64,000 bases of DNA from an uncultured Eggerthellaceae bacterium (GTDB lineage Bacteria > Actinomycetota > Coriobacteriia > Coriobacteriales > Eggerthellaceae), in assembly GCA_934670115.1 (NCBI GenBank), contig CAKUOV010000006.1, positions 1-64,000 on the forward strand, given 5' to 3'. The notes under the pieces are model-generated. The model was not told the DNA's origin. It was given only the letters and a program-made list of their open reading frames with translations, and made no database searches. The translations under genes were made by a program, and so were the position numbers. Of the stretch, positions 52,531 to 62,131 are shown piece by piece. Each line of letters begins with the position of its first letter. Position 1 is the stretch's first letter.

Positions 52531-54261
52531 GTGAAGCATACAAGGCAGATTGGGGATACGGTGGGCACAGCACGCTTGCTGACCATTGCAATAATCGTAA
52601 GCAGTGTTCTTGCTTTGTCGCTTTGCGCATGTAGCGGGGAAGGGGCTGGCGCAGGAAGTGCGGGAAGCGCGGGCAGCGCAAGTGCTGGCAGCTCGTCCGC
52701 TGGCGTTCCAATGAGCTCTTCCGGTCCTGTTGCGTTCACCTACAGGACAAACGTTGCGCACCATGATGTCCCTCTAGACCAACGCTCGCGCAATTCGTTT
52801 GATCAGGAAGCGTATCTCAACGATTTTTATGCGTTCAAAAGCGATGTTGATAACGGTGCGACCGATCTTGCAGAGCTCACGCGCCTTTACGACAAGCTGG
52901 CAGGGCATGTTATGAGCTTGAACAGCGATTATGCGCTTGCGCGTTTCGATTATCGTCAGAATGCATCCGATGCGGTGGCGGTTGAGCGCTACGTGGCAAA
53001 GCGCGATTTGCTTAGCGATACGACTGCGAAATGCGCGTATCAGTTCAGGCGCGCGTTGGAATCATCGCAGGGTAAGGGCTTCCGCGCGCATATCGGTAGC
53101 ACGTTCGCTTACGCGCTCGATCGCTCAGCCAATGCGAGCAATGAAGCGTACGATCTTCGGAAGCAGCGTAACGACCTGGTGGTTCGCTACGACAAGCTTG
53201 CGGCGCAAGGGACAAGCGAAACGGAGCTTAAAGAGCTGTACATTGAAATGGTGAACACGAATAATGCGCTCGCTCGTGCATGCGGTTACGATAACTACGC
53301 CGAATATGCGTATGCCGTAGAGTATCGCCGCGATTATACGGTGGATGACGCACTGCGGCTCCAAGAAGCAATTGCGCGCGATTACGTTCCTGTCTATCAG
53401 ACGTATTTGACCGATCATCTTGACGTTGACCTGGTGTTTCGGGTGTTCGATGAGAATAGCGATGCAAGCGAAGCGAAGTTGGCGAACTTGAGAACATGCG
53501 TCGCGGCGGTATCGCCCGCGCTTACGGAAGCGGTTGACCACCTGCAGCGAAACGGCCTGTATGACATCAGTGCCGTAAAAACGTACGCGAACGACGCCTT
53601 TACCATGGAGATTCCCAGCTACAACGATGCATTTATGGTGATTGCCCCTGAAGGGGATGTGGCTGATTATCAGACCCTAATCCATGAGTTTGGGCACTTC
53701 AACCATATGTGTCACGCGCCAAGCAATGCGTTCGTGTCAAACGACGTGCCTGATGTGCAGGAAACCATGTCCCAGGCGCTCGAGCTTTTGTGCTGCGGCG
53801 CTTATGATGAGCTCTGTCCAGGTTATGGCGAAGCGCTTGCGGCTTACGTGGTCTACGACAAAGCGCAGACGGTGCGCGAGGCGTTTGCGATAAACGAAGC
53901 CGAATATCGCGCCTATACCACGCCCGATGTAACGCCCGAAAAAATCGATGCTATCTGGGCTGATGTTCGTGAGAAATATCGCATGCCGCAAGAGGATGAG
54001 TCGTGGACGGCCACTTCGCATATCTTCTCGAAGCCGTTTTATTACATTGGATACGGCACATCGGCGCTGGCTGCTTTGAGTTTATACGTGGAAGCGCAGG
54101 ACGATTTCGCATCTGCAGCTACAAAGTACCTGATATTGAGCGAAGCGCCGCCTGAGACAATGTTTTGCCAGGCCCTTGATTTAATGGATAAAGGCGATTT
54201 GATGGACCCCGACAAAATGGCTGCGTTCTCGCAAAAGGTGGGAAAGGTACTGGCGCAGTAG
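52531..54261 (+). CDS. M3-type zinc metallopeptidase lipoprotein (oligoendopeptidase F-like)
   Basis: This 576-residue protein has a lipoprotein signal (TIAIIVSSVLALSLCAC) with Cys as the probable lipid site, then a Gly/Ala/Ser linker. The zinc motif HEFGH lies near residues 384-388, and a downstream Glu in ETMSQALELL may be the third ligand, as in M3 oligopeptidases. The start is GTG 52531, preceded by AAAGGAGG; the in-frame extension to 52426 would add residues ahead of the signal. Family members cut short peptides; this copy would act outside the membrane and help feed on peptides. Confidence 0.85.
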   Translation: MKHTRQIGDTVGTARLLTIAIIVSSVLALSLCACSGEGAGAGSAGSAGSASAGSSSAGVPMSSSGPVAFTYRTNVAHHDVPLDQRSRNSFDQEAYLNDFYAFKSDVDNGATDLAELTRLYDKLAGHVMSLNSDYALARFDYRQNASDAVAVERYVAKRDLLSDTTAKCAYQFRRALESSQGKGFRAHIGSTFAYALDRSANASNEAYDLRKQRNDLVVRYDKLAAQGTSETELKELYIEMVNTNNALARACGYDNYAEYAYAVEYRRDYTVDDALRLQEAIARDYVPVYQTYLTDHLDVDLVFRVFDENSDASEAKLANLRTCVAAVSPALTEAVDHLQRNGLYDISAVKTYANDAFTMEIPSYNDAFMVIAPEGDVADYQTLIHEFGHFNHMCHAPSNAFVSNDVPDVQETMSQALELLCCGAYDELCPGYGEALAAYVVYDKAQTVREAFAINEAEYRAYTTPDVTPEKIDAIWADVREKYRMPQEDESWTATSHIFSKPFYYIGYGTSALAALSLYVEAQDDFASAATKYLILSEAPPETMFCQALDLMDKGDLMDPDKMAAFSQKVGKVLAQ

Positions 54262-54325
54262 CGGGGGTGGGCGACCGGTACGAGCGCCCACAATGCCTGC
54301 TTACGCGCTCATCGTGCCTGCTGCA

Positions 54326-54396
54326 GGAGCGGCGCGGGCGCCCGGTGTGAGCGTCCGATGCCGCGGCGCAATGATTGCGGGTGTTCGCGCCGCTCC
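54326..54396. terminator. GC-rich hairpin between convergent genes
   Basis: GGAGCGGCGCG (54326-54336) pairs perfectly with CGCGCCGCTCC (54386-54396) with a 49-base loop. It lies between the peptidase and TetR genes and may stop readthrough. Confidence 0.4.
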
Positions 54397-54422
54397 CGGT
54401 GTGGCAGCGTTCTGGGTGAGTG

Positions 54423-54971
54423 TTACTTTCTGCGTTCGCTGGGAATGCGGTAGAAATGGTTGACAAGCAATGCCATCTGGCGCGGTTCCTCTTTGAACCC
54501 GCCTTCTGCCCACGGCTCGTAGCACGAGCACAGAAATCCCGCGAAGCCGGTGAGCAAATAGGTGGCTTCGGGCGTTTCGTTTCCCCAGGTGTCCAGCAGA
54601 AAACCGGCAATAGCTTGGATAAGCAGCCAGGTGAAGCCGCAGCGAAAAAGGCTGTCAACCAGCTTGCGGTTCTCGTACATGATTTCGAAGAACGCCGTTA
54701 AATGCCCCAGGTCATACCACAAGTCGCCGCGTTCAACTAGGGCGGCGGTGGTATCCCAATATTGCTTGACCAGCTCATCAAGCTTGCGGGAGAACACTTC
54801 TTCTTTCACGTTGTAGTTGCGATAGAATGCCATGCGCGAAACGCCCGCCGCTTTGCAAAGCTCTACGATGGTGATGGACGAGAACGCTTTTTCGCTGGTC
54901 AGCTCAATTAAGGCTTCAAGGATTGCTTCTCGGGCGCTTTCGCTTGATTGGTTCGGTGTTTTTGCGGGCAT
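54423..54971 (-). CDS. TetR family transcriptional regulator
   Basis: This 182-residue protein has an N-terminal TetR helix-turn-helix (FSSITIVELCKAAGVSRMAFYRNY) and a helical C-terminal ligand part. The start at 54971 lies after a GGAGACAAACGCTC leader. It is read leftward after the Fic gene, 211 bases away, and faces the peptidase gene. The ligand and target are unknown. Confidence 0.85.
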   Translation of the reverse strand: MPAKTPNQSSESAREAILEALIELTSEKAFSSITIVELCKAAGVSRMAFYRNYNVKEEVFSRKLDELVKQYWDTTAALVERGDLWYDLGHLTAFFEIMYENRKLVDSLFRCGFTWLLIQAIAGFLLDTWGNETPEATYLLTGFAGFLCSCYEPWAEGGFKEEPRQMALLVNHFYRIPSERRK

Positions 54972-55182
54972 GAGCGTTTGTCTCCAGGCGCATTGGTGGT
55001 ATCGCGGTTATTTTCGCATATTGCACGTATGGTTGTTGCAATCTGTAACATTTCTGCAACGTGCGTCGCGCCGTTGTGGGCCGCCGGGTGGCTGCTCGTC
55101 TGCGCTGCCTTATGCCGCGCGCATCCCGTTGATCGCGCGTCGGCACGCCCGCCGTGCTCGTTCGAACGCCCGCGCCGCGCCG

Positions 55183-56220
55183 TTACTTGCGACGATATGC
55201 CGTGGAGCGCCCCGCGCCCAGCTTCTCCAAGTAGTCCTCGCGCACCAGGGCGCCCAGCGCGTTCTCAATCGTGGACAGCGATACCTCAGGTAGCGCGCCA
55301 ACAACCTGGGCTTTCGTCATGGGGGTGTTGCGGAAGGCGAAAAGATCCTTCACTTGTTGCGTTTTCGATGGCGTGCCCAGCGGCTCGTTTTCCATAAGCG
55401 CAAGCAGCGTACGGTATGCCTCGCTCACCAGCGAAAGCCACAGTGCAACGAATGGCGCGTAATCGCATTCCGGCGTATCCCAGCTGTTCAAACAGGCATT
55501 GAGCGCTTCGTAATACGCGCTTGCGTGCTGCTCGCACAGCCGATCGATGCTCACGTAGCGGTACACGTCAAACCCCGCTTTCTCCATGAGCAGCAGCGAA
55601 AACAGACGCGCCAGGCGCCCGGTGCCTTCGTCGAACGGTTTGATGCACATCACATCCACCGCGAAGGTGGGAATCATCATGAGTTTGCGGCTGGCGTCTT
55701 CGGCAAACGCGGTGGCCAAGTTATCGCAGGCAGAACCCAGATACAGCGGCGTTTCGAATGCCAGAATGGGGCTGGCGGGCACGCGCTGCACCTGGCCGTT
55801 CATCATCATGTTCACGTAATCTTTCTGCCGATACGCGCTTTTCTTCCCCGATGCTGCGCCCACAAGCACCGTGTGCATGGCCAAAAACGTGGCCGCATCA
55901 AGGGGGAAGCGTTCGGGATTTTTCTGGAAGGCTTTCAGTGTTCGGGCGTATCCGGCAACCTGCCGCTCCCGCGCGCTTTGGGCCTCCATGCCGTCTATGA
56001 GCTGCTGAATGCGGGAAGGATCCAGATAGATGCCATCAATGCGCGCCGAAGCATCTACATTGTCCGCCAGCGCCGGGGCCTCAAGCTTTGCAAGCAAGCC
56101 TTGATGTTGGTCACGCAGGGCATCGAAACGCCCCTTGTTCTCGTGAAGGGTCTGGTGCAGGCGCCAGCATTCCTCGGAATAGGCAGATGCGGGCATGGTG
56201 GCGTAGGTGAACGACTTCAT
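55183..56220 (-). CDS. Fic-family protein with altered catalytic motif and winged-helix tail
   Basis: This 345-residue protein has the Fic fold. The core motif, normally HPFxxGNGR, reads IKPFDEGTGR, with Lys194 in place of the catalytic His. The N-terminal inhibitory motif, normally S-x-x-x-E-G, reads SARIDG at 58-63, with Asp for Glu. The C-terminal 60 residues look like a winged helix (MTKAQVVGALPEVSLSTIEN). AMP transfer is therefore doubtful and DNA binding plausible. AAGGAG precedes the ATG. It is divergent from the aldehyde oxidoreductase operon across a gap with three copies of an operator-like motif, so it may be a repressor of that operon and itself. Confidence 0.82.
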   Translation of the reverse strand: MKSFTYATMPASAYSEECWRLHQTLHENKGRFDALRDQHQGLLAKLEAPALADNVDASARIDGIYLDPSRIQQLIDGMEAQSARERQVAGYARTLKAFQKNPERFPLDAATFLAMHTVLVGAASGKKSAYRQKDYVNMMMNGQVQRVPASPILAFETPLYLGSACDNLATAFAEDASRKLMMIPTFAVDVMCIKPFDEGTGRLARLFSLLLMEKAGFDVYRYVSIDRLCEQHASAYYEALNACLNSWDTPECDYAPFVALWLSLVSEAYRTLLALMENEPLGTPSKTQQVKDLFAFRNTPMTKAQVVGALPEVSLSTIENALGALVREDYLEKLGAGRSTAYRRK

Positions 56221-56239
56221 GGAGGCTCCTTCCCTTGGC

Positions 56240-56324
56240 TTTCTGCCTAATCATATCACCTGGGATTGGGCAGAAACGAGCAATTTGCCTCCCAGCGCGC
56301 CATTTCGTTGGTTTTTCTGCCCAA
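56240..56324. promoter_or_regulatory. Three-copy TTTCTGCC(C/T)AA operator candidate
   Basis: TTTCTGCCTAA at 56240-56250, its complement TTGGGCAGAAA at 56266-56276, and TTTCTGCCCAA at 56314-56324. The last two form a perfect 11-bp inverted repeat. They lie between the divergent Fic and aldehyde oxidoreductase operon starts. Confidence 0.6.
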
Positions 56325-56380
56325 CCGCATGCTTTAATATCCTTAGGACTTATTGTCGAGAGTCGAGAGAAGGGATCCTC

Positions 56381-56851
56381 ATGGCATTACAGCTGGTAGT
56401 CGATCCGAAGAAGTGCAAAGCGTGCCGCTCTTGTGAGCTGGCCTGCTCCTTCGGCCACTTCGACGAATTCAACCCCCGTTTGTCCAATGTCACCGTCTTC
56501 CACTACGAAGAGGCTGCCATTACCGTTCCGGTTATGTGCATGCAGTGCGACGAGTCTGCCTGCGCCAAGGTGTGCCCCACGGGAGCTTTAACGCGCAACG
56601 CCGCTGGCGTAGTAGAGCACGATGCTTCGAAATGCCTGGTGTGCAAGATGTGCGTGAGCGCATGTCCTTTGGGCAATATCTCGTACTCGCCGCTGAAAAA
56701 GAAGGTTATCAAGTGCGATTTGTGCGGTGGCGACCCCATGTGCGTGAAGTTCTGTCCCACAGGTGCTATTTCCGCTGTTGACCCTGTTGAAGCACCAAGT
56801 AAAAAGCAGCTTTTGGCCGACAAGCTTATGGCCGCTATCGAGGAGGCGTAG
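56381..56851 (+). CDS. Four-cluster ferredoxin-like subunit of aldehyde oxidoreductase
   Basis: This 156-residue protein carries sixteen Cys in four [4Fe-4S] motifs of the DmsB/HycB type: CKACRSCELAC, CMQCDESACAKVCP, CLVCKMCVSACP and CDLCGGDPMCVKFCP. It should carry electrons between the aldehyde oxidoreductase encoded three bases downstream and the NuoEFG-like subunits. I chose the ATG at 56381, preceded by GAGAAGGGA. The layout matches AorA of AorABC-type complexes. No signal peptide is seen. Confidence 0.88.
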   Translation: MALQLVVDPKKCKACRSCELACSFGHFDEFNPRLSNVTVFHYEEAAITVPVMCMQCDESACAKVCPTGALTRNAAGVVEHDASKCLVCKMCVSACPLGNISYSPLKKKVIKCDLCGGDPMCVKFCPTGAISAVDPVEAPSKKQLLADKLMAAIEEA

Positions 56852-56854
56852 ATT

Positions 56855-58663
56855 ATGGCTATCGGAAACGCCTGGGTAGGCACCATTCTTCGCGTCAATT
56901 TGAGCGCGGGAACCATCGCAAAAGAACCTCTGAACATGCAAGATGCCAACGATTACGTGGGCGCGCGCGGTTTGGGCACGAAATATTACTGCAACGAGGT
57001 TGATCCCAAGATCGATCCGTTTTCCCCTGATAATAAGCTTATTTTCATGACGGGCGCTCTGACTGGCACGTTTGCACCTTCTGCGGGCCGTTACGAAGTG
57101 GTGTCGAAGTCGCCGCTCACGGGCACTATTGGTGCGGCAAACTCCGGCGGACATTTCGGCCCCGAGCTGAAGTACGCGGGCTACGACGGCATTATCTTTG
57201 AGGGTAAGGCCGACCATCCTGTGTACCTTTACATCAACGATGACGTGGTGGAACTGCGCGATGCAAGCCATTTGTGGGGCAAGAACGTGCACGAGACCAC
57301 CGATTTGCTGGAAGCGGAAGTGGGCAAGTTCCGCATTGCCACCATTGCTCCTTCGGGCGAAAACGGCGTGCTGTTCGCGGGCGTCATGAATGACAAGAAC
57401 CGTGCGGCCGGCCGTGGCGGCATGGGCGCTGTTATGGGCTCAAAGAACCTGAAAGCCGTGGTCGTTCGCGGCACGGGCAGCGTGAAAGTTGCGCGCAACC
57501 AGGGCTTTTTGGAGGAAAGCCTGAAGTCGCGCACCATTTTGCGCGAGCATCCCGTATGCGGTACCGGCCTGGCGGCGTACGGCACCGAGATTCTGGTGAA
57601 CATCATCAACGAAGTGGGCGGCCTGCCCAAGAACAACGGCCGCGATGGCGCCGTGTTTGAGAACGCGTACGAGATTTCCGGCGAGAAGCTGGCCGAAGGC
57701 GCGCTGGTGAAGAACCAGGGCTGTTTCGGTTGCACCATCGCATGCGGTCGCGTGACTAAGATCGAGCCTGATGAGAGCGAGTTTTACGGCTTTGGCGAAG
57801 GCCCCGAATACGAAGCGGGCTGGAGCTTTGGCGCCGACTGCGGCGTGGATGACATTGCCGCCGTGCTGAAAGCCAACTGGATTTGCAATGAGGAGGGCAT
57901 GGACCCCATTACGTTGGGCGCCACCGTTGCCTGTGCTATGGAGTTGTTCGAAGCGGGCTATATCCCCGAGAGCGACATTGGTTTCCCCTTGCGCTTTGGC
58001 GATGCTGCCGCCATGGTGCGCTGCGTGCGCATGACGGCCGATGGTGAAGGTTTCGGCAAGCTGCTGGGCCAGGGCTCTTACCGCTTGGCCGAGCATTACG
58101 GCCATCCTGAGCTGTCCATGTCCGTGAAGAAGCAGGAGATGCCCGCCTACGACGGCCGCGCCATTCAAGGCATTGCGCTTGAGTACGCAACATCCAACCG
58201 CGGAGGCTGCCACGTGCGCGGTTACATGATCTCCCCCGAGGTGTTGGGTCTTCCCGTGAAAACAGATCCCCTGGTCACGGAAGGGAAGGGTGCGTTGCTG
58301 AAGACATTCCAGGACCTCACGGCGCTGTGCGATTCCACGGGTATTTGTCTGTTCACAACGTTCGCGCTGGGCCTGCCCGAGCTGGCCGGTTTGTATCGCG
58401 AAGCAGTGGGAACCGATGAGACCGATGAAGAGATCTTGCTGAAGGGCGAGCGCATTTGGAACCTGGAGAAGCGTTTCAACATGGCTGCCGGTGTGGAAAA
58501 AGACACGCTGCCGCCGCGCTTGCTGCGCGAAGAGCTGCCAAGTGGCCCGGCTAAAGGCAAGGTTGCGGAGCTGCAGGTTATGCTGGCCGATTACTACGAA
58601 GCGCGCGGCTGGACGGCCGAAGGCGACCCCACCGAAGCGAAGTTCCAGGAGCTTTCGCTGTAG
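56855..58663 (+). CDS. Aldehyde:ferredoxin oxidoreductase (tungsten pterin)
   Basis: This 602-residue protein matches the AOR family, which interconverts aldehydes and carboxylic acids at a tungsten bis-pterin site. The N-terminal domain has the VSKSPLTGT and GGHFGPELKYAGYDG stretches. The cluster Cys lie in CFGCTIACGR and, far downstream, in DSTGICLF. It follows the Fe-S subunit after three bases and precedes a MoaD-like protein, as in other AOR operons. In acetogenic cells it could reduce acids to aldehydes with ferredoxin; the direction here is not known. The substrate could also be an aromatic acid. Confidence 0.92.
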   Translation: MAIGNAWVGTILRVNLSAGTIAKEPLNMQDANDYVGARGLGTKYYCNEVDPKIDPFSPDNKLIFMTGALTGTFAPSAGRYEVVSKSPLTGTIGAANSGGHFGPELKYAGYDGIIFEGKADHPVYLYINDDVVELRDASHLWGKNVHETTDLLEAEVGKFRIATIAPSGENGVLFAGVMNDKNRAAGRGGMGAVMGSKNLKAVVVRGTGSVKVARNQGFLEESLKSRTILREHPVCGTGLAAYGTEILVNIINEVGGLPKNNGRDGAVFENAYEISGEKLAEGALVKNQGCFGCTIACGRVTKIEPDESEFYGFGEGPEYEAGWSFGADCGVDDIAAVLKANWICNEEGMDPITLGATVACAMELFEAGYIPESDIGFPLRFGDAAAMVRCVRMTADGEGFGKLLGQGSYRLAEHYGHPELSMSVKKQEMPAYDGRAIQGIALEYATSNRGGCHVRGYMISPEVLGLPVKTDPLVTEGKGALLKTFQDLTALCDSTGICLFTTFALGLPELAGLYREAVGTDETDEEILLKGERIWNLEKRFNMAAGVEKDTLPPRLLREELPSGPAKGKVAELQVMLADYYEARGWTAEGDPTEAKFQELSL

Positions 58664-58671
58664 GGCGCCGC

Positions 58672-58944
58672 ATGAACGTCAAGTTTTTCGCGACATATCG
58701 CAAAATCGTGGGGCAGGGGTGCATCGACATCCCCGCCCCCCGCGACGTTTTGGAGTTGCTGGAGATTTTGGAGCAGCGTTACCCCGATTTTCGGGGACTG
58801 CTGCTCAACGCTGATCATACCGATAAGGGACGCGATGCCATTGTGCTGGTGTGCGGACGGCATATCGAGCATCTGGATGGCGTGCACACCGCGCTTTCCG
58901 AGCAGGATTACGTTGCGGTGACGCCGCTTGTTGCAGGCGGCTGA
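58672..58944 (+). CDS. MoaD/ThiS-like sulfur carrier
   Basis: This 90-residue ubiquitin-fold protein ends in Gly-Gly (LVAGG), the site of thiocarboxylate formation. It is the small subunit that gives sulfur to the pterin cofactor. Its position between aldehyde oxidoreductase and the Nuo-like genes, with a MoeB-like activating enzyme at the end of the operon, suggests a cofactor made for this enzyme. A gap of 178 bases of GC-rich sequence follows. Confidence 0.88.
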   Translation: MNVKFFATYRKIVGQGCIDIPAPRDVLELLEILEQRYPDFRGLLLNADHTDKGRDAIVLVCGRHIEHLDGVHTALSEQDYVAVTPLVAGG

Positions 58945-59122
58945 GCTGCGGTAATGCTGCTGTTGCGGTTGCGGTGCTGCGGGTATGGCGCGGTCGCGAT
59001 GCCTCAGCAGCGCGGCCGTGACGCTGCTGTGACGCAAGTGTGACCGTGATCGCGGCTGCTGCTCCGGTGCCGCGCCGCCGCCTTCCGCCCGCATGCGTTC
59101 CTTGAACACGAAGGAGACTCCT

Positions 59123-59614
59123 ATGGTTTCCGAAGACGAAATCATCCGAATCGTGCAGTCGTATCCTGCCGAGCGCCGCTATGCGTTGGCTGCCATGCAG
59201 GATATGCAGCATGCGTTCAACTATATTCCCGAACGGGGACTTACTCGACTGGCCGAGCATTTGAACTGCGGTGTTGCCCAGCTCTATTCCATGGCCACGT
59301 TCTATAAAGCGTTGTCGCTCAAGCCTAAGGGCAAGCACATCATCAAGATCTGCAACGGCACCGCCTGTCACATTCGCGGATCCGTGAACTTAGCAACGGG
59401 CCTCAAGCGCGAGCTGGGTATTGAGCCGGGCGAGACTACCGAGGACGGGCTGTTCTCCGTGGAAATGGTAAATTGCCTGGGTTCGTGTGCGCTGTCGCCG
59501 GTCATGTTGGTCGATGGCACGTACCACAATAAGCTGAAGCTGGAAGACGTCCCCGGCATTGTGGAGCACTATCGCTCGCTTGATGCCGAAGAAGGGGAGG
59601 CCAGCAATGAGTAA
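59123..59614 (+). CDS. NuoE-like [2Fe-2S] subunit
   Basis: This 163-residue thioredoxin-like protein has the NuoE/HoxE Cys pattern: CNGTACHIRG and, further on, CLGSCALSP. It begins an electron-input module of the NADH dehydrogenase type. GAAGGAG precedes the ATG at 59123. It overlaps the NuoF-like gene by eight bases, so they are translated together. Confidence 0.92.
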   Translation: MVSEDEIIRIVQSYPAERRYALAAMQDMQHAFNYIPERGLTRLAEHLNCGVAQLYSMATFYKALSLKPKGKHIIKICNGTACHIRGSVNLATGLKRELGIEPGETTEDGLFSVEMVNCLGSCALSPVMLVDGTYHNKLKLEDVPGIVEHYRSLDAEEGEASNE

Positions 59615-61397
59615 GACCGAAAAGATTCTAGTGTGTTGCGGCACGGGCTGCATTGCTAACGGCGCATACGATGTGGCGCGCGCCTTAGAGGAAGAAATCA
59701 CGGCGCAGAATGCAAATGCCCTGGTAGAGCTTAAGGTGTGCCGCACGGGTTGCTCGGGCGAATGCGAGCAGGGTCCGCTGGTGCGCTTGATGCCGCGCGA
59801 CACCATGTATTACAAGGTGAAGCCAGCGGACGCATCCGATATTATTGCCTCACTTGAAGGCGAGCCGGTAGAGAAGCTTCTGTATCGCGATGAGCAGGGG
59901 AAACGTCACGAGCATCAAGCCGACAACCCCTTCTACGGCTTGCAGAACAAAGTGGTGCTGAAAGATGTGGGCATCATCGACCCGCTGAGCTTGGATGAAT
60001 ACCTTGCCGCGGGCGGCTATGAAGGTCTGAAGAAGGCCCTGACCATGACGCCCGACGAGATTATCACCGAGGTGGAAAAGAGCGGTCTGCGCGGTAAGGG
60101 TGGCGCGGGCTTCCCCACGGGGCGGAAGTGGCGCAGCGCGGCAGGCTACGACGTCACGCCGAAATGCATCGTGTGCAACGGCGACGAGGGCGACCCAGGC
60201 GCTTTCATGGACGGCTCTACTATGGAAGGCAGCCCCCACGCTGTTATTGAGGGCATGATTATTGGCGCGCTGGCCATTGGCGCCGAGACGGGCGTGCTCT
60301 ACATTCGAGACGAATACGCCTTGGCGCGCGAGCATATCCAGCATGCCATTGACGATGCGTACGCAGCGGGCATTCTGGGCGAGCACATCATGGGCACCAA
60401 TCACAAGCTGGACTTGAGCATTGTGCGTGGCGGCGGCGCATTCGTGTGCGGCGAATCCACGGCCCTTATGAACTCCATCGAGGGCAAGGTGGGCGAGCCG
60501 CGTCCCAAGTACATCCGCAGCGTTCAGAGCGGCTTGTTCGAGAAGCCCACGGTGCTGAATAACGTTGAGTCGTTGGCGTCCATCCCCACCATCTTGGCTC
60601 AGGGCGGCGAAGCGTATGCCCAGATAGGAACAGAAAAATCGAAGGGCACGAAAGTGTTTGCCATGGTCGGAAAAGTCAAGCACACTGGCTTGGTGGAAGT
60701 GCCCATGGGTACTACGCTGCGCACCCTTATCTACGACATTGGCGGCGGCATTATCAACGACCGTCCCTTCAAGGCCATTCAGACGGGCGGTCCGTCGGGC
60801 GGCTGTATTCCCGAGAGCTTGCTGGACTTGCCGGTGGACTTCGACACGCTAACCGAATACGGTGCCATGATGGGCTCCGGCGGTATGATTGTTATGGACG
60901 ATCGCAGCTGCATGGTGGAAGTTGCGCGCTACTACATTGATTTCCTGTGCGAGGAAAGCTGCGGAAAATGCACGCCGTGCCGCGAGGGCTTGCGTCAGAT
61001 GCGTTACATCCTCAACGAGATTTGCGAAGGCCGCGGCAAAGAGGGCGACATCGAGCTGCTTGAGGAAATCGGCCACATGATGCAGGACGCCTCCCTGTGC
61101 GCATTGGGCCGCACGGCAGCGAATCCTGTGCTGACCACCATTAAGTTCTTCCGCGACGAATATGAGGCGCATATTCGCGAGCATCGTTGTCCGGCAGGTG
61201 TGTGCGCCGCTCTGACCAGGTTCGTTATTGACCCACAGAAGTGTGTGGGGTGCGGCCTGTGCGCCAAGGCGTGCCCTGCCGATGCGATTTCTGGCGAACG
61301 GAAACAGCCGCATGTGATTGATCCTTCTGCGTGCATTGCTTGCGGCAGTTGCCGCGAGGCGTGTCGTGTGGATGCGGTGCTGACGGAGGGGAGGTAG
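59607..61397 (+). CDS. NuoF/HydB-like NAD- and FMN-binding subunit
   Basis: This 596-residue protein has an N-terminal [2Fe-2S] thioredoxin-like segment (CCGTGC...CRTGC), the NAD/FMN core with RGKGGAGFPTGRKW and ICNGDEGDPGAFMD-like VCNGDEGDPG, the SLBB domain, the cluster CGKCTPCREG and two C-terminal ferredoxin clusters (CVGCGLCAKACP, CIACGSCREACR). This is the HndC/HydB layout used in electron-bifurcating and NAD-linked complexes. It is the site where NAD(H) should exchange electrons with the aldehyde oxidoreductase. The start overlaps the NuoE-like stop. Confidence 0.93.
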   Translation: MSKTEKILVCCGTGCIANGAYDVARALEEEITAQNANALVELKVCRTGCSGECEQGPLVRLMPRDTMYYKVKPADASDIIASLEGEPVEKLLYRDEQGKRHEHQADNPFYGLQNKVVLKDVGIIDPLSLDEYLAAGGYEGLKKALTMTPDEIITEVEKSGLRGKGGAGFPTGRKWRSAAGYDVTPKCIVCNGDEGDPGAFMDGSTMEGSPHAVIEGMIIGALAIGAETGVLYIRDEYALAREHIQHAIDDAYAAGILGEHIMGTNHKLDLSIVRGGGAFVCGESTALMNSIEGKVGEPRPKYIRSVQSGLFEKPTVLNNVESLASIPTILAQGGEAYAQIGTEKSKGTKVFAMVGKVKHTGLVEVPMGTTLRTLIYDIGGGIINDRPFKAIQTGGPSGGCIPESLLDLPVDFDTLTEYGAMMGSGGMIVMDDRSCMVEVARYYIDFLCEESCGKCTPCREGLRQMRYILNEICEGRGKEGDIELLEEIGHMMQDASLCALGRTAANPVLTTIKFFRDEYEAHIREHRCPAGVCAALTRFVIDPQKCVGCGLCAKACPADAISGERKQPHVIDPSACIACGSCREACRVDAVLTEGR

Positions 61398-61399
61398 CC

Positions 61400-62131
61400 A
61401 TGGTCAAGACCTACGAGATTGCAATCGATGGTGTACCCTGCATCGCTCAGCATGGCGAATACCTGTGGGATGTGGCAAAACGCAATGGCATTGAGATTCC
61501 GGCGCTGTGTCGCAGCAACGCGTTTGCGGAGCATCGCGCGTGTTGTCGCGTGTGCATTGTGGAAGTGATTACGCGCGGTCGCTCCAAGGTGGTCACGTCG
61601 TGCGTGTATCCCGTTGAAGGTGAGTGCGAGGTACTTACGAATTCGCCGAAGATCGTACAGGAGCGCAAAGTTCTTTTGGCGTTGCTGGCAGCACGTGCGC
61701 CTGAGTCTGAGGTGATTGCGGATATGGCAGCGCAGATGGGCGCGACCGAAGGTTATGCGCGCCTTAAGCCGCTGGATGCGGGCAAGTGCATTCTGTGTGG
61801 TCTGTGTGTGCAGGCGTGTGAAAACATGGGCGCGGGGGCAATTTCTACCGTGAATCGTGGCGTGGACAAAGAGGTCAACACGCCGTATGGCGCGGCAAGC
61901 GATGCCTGTATTGGTTGTTTGAGCTGCGCAAACGTGTGTCCTACAGGCTGCATTGAGTTTACGGAAGATTCCGATACGCGCACGATTTGGAATCACACGT
62001 TCGCGCTGGTCCGTTGCAAGGAGTGCGGTCAGGTTCTGGGAACGCGCGAGATGTCGGACGTGGACATCTGCGATGCGTGTCGCAAAAAAGCTCTTGCAGA
62101 TGAGCTGGCGCAGACGTATCGTTTCGTGTAG
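61400..62131 (+). CDS. NuoG N-terminus-like [2Fe-2S]/[4Fe-4S] subunit
   Basis: This 243-residue protein resembles the first part of NuoG or HydA. A [2Fe-2S] motif (ALCRSNAFAEHRACCRVCIV and later SCVYP) is followed by two clusters, CILCGLCVQACE and CIGCLSCANVCP, and a small C-terminal CxxC pair module (CKECG, CDACRKK). It has no catalytic H-cluster. It starts two bases after the NuoF-like stop with GGAGG overlapping. It would link the NuoEF module to the Fe-S subunit of aldehyde oxidoreductase. Confidence 0.88.
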   Translation: MVKTYEIAIDGVPCIAQHGEYLWDVAKRNGIEIPALCRSNAFAEHRACCRVCIVEVITRGRSKVVTSCVYPVEGECEVLTNSPKIVQERKVLLALLAARAPESEVIADMAAQMGATEGYARLKPLDAGKCILCGLCVQACENMGAGAISTVNRGVDKEVNTPYGAASDACIGCLSCANVCPTGCIEFTEDSDTRTIWNHTFALVRCKECGQVLGTREMSDVDICDACRKKALADELAQTYRFV

